Of a DNA stretch of 64,000 nucleotides, positions 1 to 9,434 are shown one piece after another. A model generated the notes under the pieces. The model saw only the letters and a list, made by a program, of their open reading frames with translations. It was not told the DNA's origin and made no database searches. The stretch lies in assembly GCA_007449985.2 (NCBI GenBank), contig VIIQ02000205.1, positions 85,058 through 149,057 of the forward strand. The letters run 5' to 3'. How positions within the stretch are numbered: position 1 is the stretch's first letter; each line of letters starts with the position of its first letter. The stretch is from Desmodesmus armatus. Taxonomy: Eukaryota > Chlorophyta > Chlorophyceae > Sphaeropleales > Scenedesmaceae. The translations under genes and the position numbers were made by a program.

Positions 1-2378
1 TTGTGAGGCTTGCAGCAAGGGGTGCTAGGGCGTCCAGAGCTGCTTGCCTTCTGCCATCCTTTTTGAGGATGATCCTGGCCTTTTGCATGGCCAGGGCTTG
101 TCTGACGCGCATACAGTAGCGTGAGACGTGGGGGAGCTGAGAGACTGACAGCGCATCCGTAGCAGTGCACTGTCGTTGCATGAGGGCACAGGTGAGGCGG
201 CCTAGGGGTCCTTCATCGTTCAGTGCGCGGGTCAGCCGCTGCGTACAGATGATGGTGTGTTCGACCTCTAGAGAGGGGCATCCCAGTCCTCCCTTTGCAG
301 TATCCTCATGTGCACCAATGGTGGACATGCTGACCGACAGCCCGTGTGCTTGTTTGGCGATTTTGCAGAGAATGCCATCCAATTTCTTGATTTCCGGTGA
401 CGTGAATGGTGCCATTGTCAGTACATGTGAGACAGCGGCCCTTAAGCTGGACTTCAGAATGCGTAGTTTTTGGAATGGGCTGGCCCATGAGGTTTTCAGT
501 GCGTTGGCTGCATTGGCCAGTTGTTCTACTGTTGCCTTGAATTGTGGTTTGTAGTCCAGGTTCATGGTGAGGAGTACCCCAAGGTGCCGGAATGGGGTTT
601 TTGGGTGATGGTAAGTAATAGGCTTGCCTTGTACAGTTATGTGCCCTTCCAGTTGCTCCTTTAGGCGTTGGTCATCGTATGACTTGTTTGGTTGTGAGTG
701 ATGGAGTGCTCCTGTCACCGTTGTCTTCTTGTGGTTGACTACCAGGTGCCCCCAAGTTGTGTATGCAGAGAGCTTCTTGGCTTGGTGTTTCAGTTTTGCA
801 AGGGATCCTGTGAGTGCGTTGAGATCGTCTGCATATGTGATGGAGCTGGTGTGGCGTTGGTCATCAGGAACTTGAGAGTCTTTCAGGCACCCTGGGACGT
901 ATCCATGCCTGCCGCTGTGCAGCCACCTCAATAGGGGTTCTATATATAGTATGAAAAGGAAGGGGGACAGGCTGTCCCCCTGAATTGTGCCCCTATCGAT
1001 GGGGATGGGAGCCGTAGGGCCGTGCGGCGTTTGGAAGCGAGTTTGTGCCCCCATGTACAGGTCTTTCACCACCTCGATGGCGTCTGTAGGGAAGCCCAGG
1101 TCATAGAGGATGCATAACAGTTTGTCATGTGAGATGGTGTCAAATGCTTCCGTCATGTCTGCTTGCAGCAAGTAGATGTCTTGTTTGTACCAGTAGGCGT
1201 CCTCCATGGCCATGACCATCATCTCAATTTGCTGTGCAGTGGAGCGCTTGCTCCTGAACCCGGTTTGTGATGCACTCAGCATGTTTTGTCTTTCGGCTCG
1301 GTCTGCCATGGCAAACGTGACCATGCGCGTCCAGACTTTGTAGACCGTGATTTCCAGGCCAATTCTCCGATAGAAGTCGAGTTCAAGGGGAGTGCCTTTG
1401 TGTTTGTAGAGCATGATCGTCGTGCTCTCTTTCCGGGAGTCTGGCGTGAGCCCAGTTGTCCACATGAGCTTAATGATGTTGTGGAGTGCCTGCTTGCCTG
1501 AGGGTGGCAAGGCTTGCAGTAGTTCAGTGGCCACTCCATCCGGGCCTGCGGCTTTCCCTCTAGCCAGTGTTTTCAGGCATGTGTGGAAGGCCACTTCATC
1601 GTCGATGGCGTTGTACAACCAGCGCCTAGGGCCTGTGGGGAGATTGTCTTTCATTGGGTCTCCGTCAGCAGAGAGTTCTGCTCTTTCCCATGGGTAGTTC
1701 CTTGGCGCTTCTTGGGGGAGGTACTTCCCTGTTTTTCCGTTGGGTTCAGGTGCCTTCATTTTGTTGCGGGCCCACCGTTCAGTGGCCGCTATGACTTCTT
1801 CAGCTGTGGTGGCCAGTCTGCCCTCAGGTGTTTGCACCGCCCTGAGTGCAACGGGAGGGTTGGGTGTGTGCTTGCCAAGGGCAAGCTTGTTGCCTAGTTT
1901 TTGGTTGGAGTCTAGCAATGTACGGAAGGCAGTGGTGGCCTCCTGCTCTTGTATCTTTGTGTGTTCTTTATCAATGCGGTTCCGTCTTTCACGCAGGCGG
2001 GCTTGGGTGGCTTTGAGCGCGTCCTCCCTTGTTGCGTCAGGGTGGCGTTCCTCATATCGCTCAGCAAGGGCGACTACCTCGGCTTCAGTGCCATCGGCTG
2101 CGTCTCCCATTGAGCCGTCCGCTCGCAGGCGGTGCATCAGGCGGGCGGTGGTTTGCAGCAGGGCAACTGTTTTCCTGCGAGCCTTTGCTTCTTTCCTGGG
2201 ACGGTAGTGCGTCCCTTTCACGTTTGCCGGTCTCGTGGGGCATACCTCCATCATAGTCGCGCGGGACGTTTGAAGCAGCGAGCTTAGCTGTGCGCCTAGG
2301 TCATTGATGATCTGCCTGGCCGCGGTTTCCCCCAGTTCGGTCAGCGGGCGCGGCTTGTCCGCATTGTGTTGTTCCGCG
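1..2378 (-). mobile_element. 5'-truncated LINE (non-LTR retrotransposon) reverse transcriptase
   Basis: Read on the minus strand, one open frame without stops runs from about 2399 to the window edge at base 1, so it is partial at its 3' end. It carries reverse transcriptase motifs in the right order: KAAGPDG near 1540, FDTISH near 1140, IQGDSLSP near 970 and the catalytic YADD at 824-835. After YADD comes the usual thumb/connector region. The part before the RT core holds only a basic helical region; no endonuclease domain is present. The element starts abruptly at about 2378, where it joins the coding sequence of a cysteine-rich gene on the same strand. Loss of the 5' end is the normal outcome of target-primed reverse transcription. 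The frame is intact over almost 800 codons, so insertion is probably fairly recent. Its 3' end, tail and target-site duplication lie outside the window. Confidence 0.93.
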
Positions 2379-3224
2379 ACACACCAACACACTGAGACGG
2401 TGCCTCGTCAGCATTCACCCAACCAGCCCGGCCCTTGCCATTGAACCTCTCATCACTCCTGCAGATCCTGGAGTACACAACAGACGGGAATGTCTCGCCA
2501 GCCTGCGGCTGAATGGTTGGGCGAAGGCAGCGAGAGCTAAAATCAGCTTCTGCCCATAAAGCATCTTCGCATGCGACATCGCGGTCTGGGCAGTTGACGC
2601 AGGCACACTTGACTGGCATTTCTGAACCCATGGACTTGGTGTCCCCGTCTGCTGTTTTGTACAATTGGTCCATGCCAGCCCGAACCGAGTCATCGTCACG
2701 GGTGGCACCGGGTGGCAGGTTGAAGCAAGGAGATGTGGGGCATGCGATGTCACACCATGCCTGCATACCAAGCGTCGTGCCAGACACCCATTGTTTGCCA
2801 AGCCCCGGCATGTCGACCAAGCCAGCACACAGGACGGCCGTCAAGTCCAGGGTGCATTGTTCACCCTCCGTGCACTGCCCTCCAGTAACGGGGCGCCAGC
2901 CAGTGCCAATGTTGCGACAGGCGTCGAGGCAGCCAGCGTTGGGTGTGACCCAGGCGTGTTGGGGCTGCTGCAGGGGCCCTCCAAGTTTTGTACAACAACA
3001 CAAGATGCACCAACATCAGAGCAGAACCTTTGGGGGTGTCGCATGCGCATGCGCGAGCTGGCTGCTTCTACATGACGGGGTCTGCCATTCGGTATGCATG
3101 CCATGTCAGCAATCGACCAAGAGCCTGCAGGCTTGTCTGTGGGGTCTTGCAGAGACAGCGCGGCGCAAACATCGGTCAGAATCAGCACCAACAGACTGAT
3201 CATGATGCCCTGAGACCCCTTCAT
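2379..3224 (-). pseudogene. Cysteine-rich secreted protein, copy A, 3' end cut by a LINE
   Basis: Exon 1 is 3224-3072 (51 codons) and starts MKGSQGIMISLLVL, a signal peptide. The intron is 3071-2965 (GTAGAA...GCAG), and exon 2 runs from 2964 in phase 0. The mature part is rich in cysteine, with blocks such as CLDACRNIG, GWRPVTGGQC, VLCAGLVDMPGLG and VKCACVNCP. The protein is about 70% identical by eye to copy B (7344-8279, opposite strand). Similarity stops at CVGV, near 2379, where the reverse-transcriptase frame begins. The last dozen or so residues and the native stop are replaced by a few unrelated codons ending at 2341. I do not recognise the family; it is not a pherophorin by its cysteine spacing. 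It may still be expressed with an altered C-terminus. Confidence 0.7.
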
Positions 3225-3700
3225 GGCTGCATGCAGTGGACGAAACCTCAGGCGGTCTATTTTAGTAAAGCTTCGCTGTCCACCGGGAGTGATTGACGAA
3301 TAAGAATTGAAACGAGATAGGAACGTATTGGTCGTGGAAGCCAGTGCTATCAGAACGCGTGTCTGAACTCGACTTGCGGCGCAACCGCTCGCGACATCGA
3401 GTTCGGAACATGCTGCGACGTAATCGCCCACATCGCACGAGGGTCGCACCAAAATCATATGTTGTTACTATCCAGATGTTGCCACTCGCATTGATATGTG
3501 CACTGCTTGGCGTTTTCAAAGACCCAAAGTCTGTTCAGGTGCCCACACAGCAGCAATAACATGATGTTGGTCTCTGCATGCATATGTCGATTATGCCTCC
3601 TCCTTGCTTTCGTATATGCTGGAAGTGGAAGAAGCTTGCATAGCATACAATCTGAACCCCAGCAGCCAAGTGTTGGTCCCATGCTGAAGAATGTCTATCG
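2379..3700. repeat. Inverted duplication, arm A
   Basis: This stretch matches the reverse complement of about 6930-8250 (arm B), covering the cysteine-rich gene, its signal-peptide exon and several hundred bases upstream. Upstream matches include a shared block around 3390-3440 (compare 7100-7150) and another around 3600-3660 (compare 6960-7020). Divergence is substantial, so the duplication is old. The arms lie in opposite orientation with genes reading outward. Arm A is cut at its outer end by the LINE. Confidence 0.75.
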
Positions 3701-4386
3701 CTTCTGGCTCCAGCATGGCCCTGATCATCAGTATGGTGAGCCTATCTGCTGCCGCAAGCCATGGTTCCTAGCAGTCCCTGCTGTTATCATCACAGCAGAA
3801 GGTCGGACCTTCTTGCAACAGTAGAGATGCAGTCAGCGCAGTGTGGGCTTATTTGCCAGAGCAATCCAGCATGGGTGCACTGGTTGATTCTCTTGCAGCA
3901 GTAGAGATGCGCTCACTTTGATCCCAATGCAGGTGGTTTTCATGGCACCTTGGACAGGCAAGGCAACCCAATCCCACCAACTACCAAGACACTTGTGCAG
4001 CAGGTCAGGAATGGGCCCTCCTACAAACCCCCTGCATAAATGGCGCCACAGATCGTCCTGCAGTGTGTTCCCAGGGCGCCATAGTGTGGCACAAGCTGCC
4101 CCCAGGGGCATTAGGGCGCATCTGAATCGCCGCATATGAGCTGGAGCAGGCCCGCTGCCAGAATTGCACCATACAGCTGCTGCTTATATAAGCAATATAT
4201 TAGCTATGGAAACACAAAGCTTTCTTAGGTGTCACACGCGGGTCTTGACAGTGTGTGCAGGTGCCGGGCCGCTCTGTGACAGAGTTGACATTTGCCCAAT
4301 GCGCTCATGCATGTGGATCAGGTCTTTCCCTCCATTGCACGCCATGCATGCAGGCACGCCACCTTTGGTCTTTCAGTACTTTCCTG
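3701..4386. other. Intergenic region, no gene seen
   Basis: The sequence lies between arm A and the epimerase gene. Open frames here are short and lack splice-phase links or family motifs. It presumably holds the epimerase promoter and 5' UTR. One frame stays open upstream of the chosen epimerase ATG back to 4255, so an earlier start cannot be excluded. Confidence 0.5.
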
Positions 4387-6628
4387 ATGGCACAGCCACA
4401 GCAGTGGGGCTTCAAGGCTGAGCTTGTCCGCCGTGCAGCTGACAGCGCCTACGCCTTCATGCGTGACAACATGCTGACAAACGACACACTTGCAGGAGGT
4501 GAGCTACTCGGCGCAAGAGAAGAACAGGGCGCTGGGCACCTCCTGGAACAATGAATGTATAGGCGTCTCCCATCGGTGTGAGGCTTTGCCTTGGGCTCCC
4601 GGCAGTCGGGTTTACTCGGCTGTTGCGTGTGTGGCCCACACCACTGGGCCAGCCGGTGGGGTCCGCCCCCTCAATACCCAACAAAAAACGAGAAGACAGC
4701 TGCACATTGTGATGGCGCTCTCATTATGGGAGGAATGCCGGTTGAGACAGAGGCCAGGTTCAAGCTTGAGCTGTAAGTTCCAGAGTGGGACAACCGTGTT
4801 CAATCAAGGCAAAATATTTGGTTGTGACAGGCAAGACTCAGTTTAGTGACACTGTTGCGTGATGCGTGAACTTCATGGCATGGCTACTCCCGACGTTGCT
4901 GCTGCTCTTGCAGGCAGGCTGTTTGTGTACGAGACCACCCGCGATGGCGCAGTATCCAACTCCAGCATCAATCTCTATGGCAATGCATTTGCGGTTTATG
5001 GCCTGTCATCCTATGCACAAGCCACCGGTAGCCAGGAGGCTCTTCAACTGGCAACGAACACAGTCAGCACACTCGATCAACTCTTTCACAGCAACACCAC
5101 TGGAGGGTATGATGAGACAACCGCACATTTTGCCCTGCACAGCATACAGCTACGTGGCTTTTCAAACAGCAGCACTACACCTGACAGCCTGTCAGTGACT
5201 GCCGACAGGAGCACTGGCAGTGTGGTGCGTGATTCCGACAATGGTGGCTGCATCGCTCAAAGCAACAGCACAGCATGCACGCCAAGGCTGTCCCAGTCCC
5301 TCAACACACTCCTCCACATGACAGAGGCCTTGACGGAGTTGTCAAAGGCCAGCAGGGGATCAAATCCTGCTGTGACAGCTCGTCTTCTGGAGCTGGTGCA
5401 GCTGCTGACTGGTCCGCTGGTCGTCAGGACAGGTGTTGATTCAGGGCCCAATAGGCCTGCAGCGTACCTTGCGTAAGTGGCAATGTGTCCCTCTTGATAC
5501 CATATGCTTTGCAGGCGCCCCATGCAGATGATCCTGCTGGGTTGTGTGCATGGGTTGCTCACTGAGCATTGATGTGACATCAATGTTTCAAACATGTGTC
5601 AAGAAGACCCACGGTGCAATGCTCCACGCCAACACATGTACCTGATGTAGCCTACTCAATGCTGCAGTGCTGCCCTTTCATGGCCAATCTCAGGCCCAAC
5701 TACAACCCTCTGAACTGGACCCCTGTGCTAGCATCAGCAGCTGCTGACCCCACTGTAACCCAGCGTCCCTGGCCGCTTGGGGACTATGTGGACTACGGGC
5801 ACAACCTGGAAGCTGCCTGGCTGTTTGCTGACTCTGTGGAGGAGCTTCAGACAAGGGGTGCTGTCAACAGCAGCACAGCTGCTGGGATGCTTGCTGTGCT
5901 TCAGGAGATAGCGGAAGCAGCAGTGACAGCCGGCTATGATGCAACACATGGTGGCATGTAAGTTGGCAACAAGGTGGTCCAACCCCTTGTCGGAATTGCA
6001 TACGCCTTCTGCACCACTGCTGCTGGGCGGCATATTTGCCGCAAATTTACAATCACGCCCCAATGGCTGAGGGGAATTGTGAACAGGGACCCACAGTAAA
6101 ACTGCGCAGACATCACCCTTCCCTCCTTGTGACGAGTGGCAAACAATCTGAGTTGCCTCCAAACCCTTGCTGGTGCAAGTTTGTTGGCAGCATCTTGGGC
6201 GCACCCTCCCCCACCAGCTATGTTGAGTGGTCAACCGTATGGTTTCTTCATGGCCATTTTGTTTGTCTCGCCATCCTTGCTGATGCAGATTTGACGGCAG
6301 CATCTTGGGTGCACCCTCCCCCACCAGCCCCTACAAGATCTGGTGGGCCCAGGCTGAAGCCCTCCTGGGCTTGTCCTGGCTGCACAACCGCACCGCTGAT
6401 GTTGAGTACAACACGCTACTACAACAAACCATCGGCTACATCGCAAACAACCTCGAAGACCAACAATATGGGGAGTGGTACTGGCAGTGTGGGCCGTCTG
6501 GGTGTCCCGTGGCTTTTCCGGGTCCAGCTGGGGGTCCAGATTTTGCAGCAACGGTCAAGGGGACTGCATGGAAGGCGAGCTACCACACGGGTCGTGCGTT
6601 GTTGAGGATGGTGCAGGCAGGGTACTGA
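4387..6628 (+). CDS. N-acylglucosamine / cellobiose 2-epimerase (AGE) family protein
   Basis: Four exons join in phase: 4387-4498, 4914-5472, 5694-5957 and 6328-6628, giving 411 residues, the usual AGE length. The C-terminal half has the family's signature blocks: GHNLEAAWLFADS (catalytic-type His in GHxLEAAWL), KIWWAQAEALLGL, then EWYW and the closing KGTAWKASYHTGRALL. These are residues that line the (alpha/alpha)6-barrel active site of AGE enzymes, which isomerise glucose or N-acetyl-hexosamine units at C2. The N-terminal half is Asn/Ser/Thr-rich with several N-x-S/T sites, and no clear signal peptide is visible at the chosen ATG. The exact sugar substrate cannot be told from sequence. A TGTAA motif lies 74 bases after the stop. 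The gene sits between the two arms of an inverted duplication. Confidence 0.85.
6161..6327 (+). repeat. Tandem duplication of the last epimerase intron's acceptor end
   Basis: Two copies of a roughly 57-bp block, offset by 110 bp (6161-6217 and 6271-6327), each end in the same polypyrimidine tract and CACCAG acceptor. Only the second joins coding sequence that fits the protein (IPYKIWW). Use of the first acceptor would add a frame-breaking segment. Confidence 0.7.
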
Positions 6629-6701
6629 GGCAGTTGTGTGGGGCTGATGGGTTGGTTTGGAAGGTCTGGGGTTGTTGAGGACACTGACCAAGACGGCATG
6701 T

Positions 6702-6706
6702 TGTAA
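6702..6706 (+). promoter_or_regulatory. Putative TGTAA polyadenylation signal of the epimerase gene
   Basis: TGTAA, the polyadenylation signal used by chlorophycean algae, occurs 74 bases after the stop codon at 6626-6628. Position and motif fit; cleavage itself is not visible. Confidence 0.5.
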
Positions 6707-6929
6707 CTGGAAGTGACAGCTGGCTTGGTGGTGATTTCGATCGCCCTCACACCTGACCAGAGAGACTGGGGTACGCAAGTAGGCCCTCTGGGAACCCTGA
6801 TGAGCCTAAGGCTCGCTGGCTAGTGCCGAGCTTGGGACCTTGTCCCCAATTACTATACTGTACTGTAATCCAGCGCACTATCTGTCCGTGGGCACAGGGG
6901 AAATCCGATTCCTCGGAGGCACTGCTGGC

Positions 6930-8279
6930 CCATCCAGTCGTGAAAAGCCGTTGCTGGGCTTCAGCTTGGATGCTATGCAAGCCGCTCCCACTCCCAGCAA
7001 GTAACAAAGCAAGGAGGCGGCACACAGGACAGACGCATGTAGCGACCACCATCAGTGGCTCGCGACCTCTGAATCGCAGATGGTCCTGGCACGATCTTCC
7101 TGTGGCGTGGGCGATTATGCCGCGGCATGTTTCGAACCCGATGTCGCGAGCGGTTACGGCATCAGAAGCGGAAGTCAGGCATGCGTACGTACTAATTGCA
7201 GTAGCTATCACGATCAACCTGTCCCTATATCTCGTTCATTTTCTGCTCGCAACACTCACTCCCGGTAAACAGCGAGGCATGCCAAAATGGACTGCTTGAG
7301 GTATCGTCCACTGCATGCGGCCATTAAGGGGTCTCAGCGCATCATGCTGTGTCTCGTGGTGCTGCTTATGACCGATCTTTGTGCTGCACGGTCCCTGCAA
7401 GACCCCACAGGCAAGCATCAAGGCTCGTCGGTCCATTGTCTGGCATGCTGTGAAGGCATTACTACCGCATGGCAGACCTCGGTACAAAAAGCAGCAGGCA
7501 TGCACATGCGCGCCGCACCAACGACCCTTCCGTGTTTCGCTCTCAGAGCTCTCCGAGCTCTCATCGGATGACGTTGCATCTTGTGTTGTTGCGCAGAACT
7601 CGGAAGGCCACTGCAGCAGCCCCAGCATGCTTGGGTGACACCTAACAGTAGCTGCTTGGACGCCTGCCGTGCTATCGGCCCTGGCTGGCGCCCAGTTACT
7701 GGAGGGCAGTGCATGGAGGGTGCACAGTGCACCCCAGACTGTAGGATCTCAGAGATGACATTCGTCCTGTGTGCTGGCCTGGTCGACATGCCGGGACTTG
7801 GCACACAATGGGTGTCTGGCACGACATTTGCTATGCGGGCAACTTGCGAGATCGCATGCCCCACTAAGCCTTGCTTCACCCTGCCCCCCGGTGCCACCCG
7901 TGACGAGGGTGATGTCACAGCTGGGATCAGCCATTTGTGCACAGCTGCAGACGGGACGCTCAAGAAGTTGACAGAGTCTCCTATGCCCGTTAAATGTGCC
8001 TGTGTCAACTGCCCCGGGTTGGAGCATGATGCCGCGTGTGAGAACCCTTTGTGGGCTGCAGCAGCTATGAGCTCCCACTGCCCTCTCCCAACCATCCAGC
8101 CACAGGCTGGTGAACCATTCCCGTCTGTTATATATTCAAGAATTTGCAGGAGTGTTCAGAGGTTTGGTGGCATGCCATGGAGGGCTGGCTGGGTGAATGC
8201 TACAAAGCAACCGCCGATGTGCGTTGGTGTGGCGCTGAGGGCTGAAGCTTACAGCGTTTGGTGCCCTGCAGCTGGGTAG
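6930..8279. repeat. Inverted duplication, arm B
   Basis: Reverse-complement counterpart of arm A (2379-3700), including the upstream region and the whole cysteine-rich gene. The epimerase gene lies between the arms, so the unit resembles an inverted duplication with a unique spacer of about 3.2 kb. Confidence 0.75.
7344..8279 (+). CDS. Cysteine-rich secreted protein, copy B
   Basis: Exon 1 ends at 7481 and exon 2 is 7620-8279. The 138-base intron (GTACAA...GCAG) is phase 0 and removes an in-frame TGA at 7569. The N-terminus, LCLVVLLMTDLCAA, is a signal peptide. Copy A begins at an ATG that here has become ATT (7323-7325), so translation must begin at 7344 or at the in-frame ATG at 7287. The mature part has about 20 cysteines and conserved blocks CLDACRAIG, VTGGQC, LCAGLVDMPGLG, IACPTKPCF, LPPGATRD, VKCACVNCP, IQPQAGEPFPSV and RAGWVN. 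Strong conservation of these blocks between the two diverged copies argues for selection on the protein. I do not recognise the family; a secreted or cell-wall protein is the likely class. Confidence 0.7.
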
Positions 8280-9434
8280 TGCGTACTGTACATTAGTAAA
8301 TGCCAAAACAGCGGCAGTGTATGCACTACTGAGGGGGTGCCTCTCAGCCATCTGATGGATTTAGTGGGGCTGGTGAGCATTCCAGGTAAAACCAACACAG
8401 GCTTTAGTCGCCTGCTCATCTAAAATGTAGGACGGAATGGCCCGTTGCGGCTGGCAGCATTGTGCTGTTGTATCGATCCGGACAGAGCGTTGTTGCAGCC
8501 TCACTGCTACAACTGTTGCAGTGAGGTGTGCATGCTCACGCGTGCACTGTGTGTCGTCACTTGCCAGACGGTGACCTTACCAGAGTAAATAATGAATTGG
8601 TAAAACCAAAAAAATAATAATGAATTGTTGTCTCAATGTTGCAAACCGCATCTTGTTTACAGATGAGGAACTGTCTTGAATGGTTGGATCTGAGCCCATC
8701 AGGGACATTTAGTGGCAACATTCACGTGCCTTGTGCACACCTGTGAAGCTTGGCATGCATCAGATGGGTGGCACCAACAGCATTGCAGTGTTGCCATGTG
8801 TACCTACTGTGCCTACGGCTGCTACATATGCCCTAGTACATATGTACCTTCCTGTGCGTGCGCTTCCGGCAATCAGACAATTCAAGAGAAGCTTGGCGCA
8901 AAATGGCCCTTCGCCAACCCTGAGGTGCTTTGGAAGACCGCCCAATGCAATGGCGCTGCGTCACATGCCCACTGTGGTGGCACATGCCATGAGCAGTGGG
9001 CATGAGCAGGGCGCAAGACCAGGAAGCAGATCCGCTGGCGGCTGATGTAAAGCGACATGCTGCATGCCACCCTGAAAAATCCTGCTTGAAACCGCCAGAA
9101 ACCGCCAGCCCTGTTACAAAGGTGTTGTACACAGCACACCAAAATTGCTGATCAAGCTGGTGCAAGCTGCATACCGCAGCCGCACGCCAAAATTGCTGCA
9201 CTGTTCACGCAGCCCAGTACATTGCCTGTTCTACAACAGCACCAAGAGCCAGTCCCATCCACCAAACACCACACCACAGCACGCCACAGCATACACACCG
9301 ACCCCCTACCCGCACAGCGACACACTGATCAGCTGTCCTGCAGGATAGCGCCGCCATAACACCGCCTTGCAGGAACAGCTGGGGTGCTGTGGGGAGAGTC
9401 ACAACCAGAAAGGCTGCGTGTCAGTACATCACAA
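8280..9434. other. Intergenic region, no gene seen
   Basis: Converging 3' ends of the cysteine-rich gene (plus) and PSAG (minus) meet here. The part around 8580-8640 is AT-rich with short direct repeats. No frame here has homology or fitting splice sites. It should contain both 3' UTRs. Confidence 0.5.

Noticed and set aside
2513..3199. Plus-strand open frames opposite the cysteine-rich gene
   Set aside because: Shadow frames; the paralogue comparison supports only the minus-strand frame.
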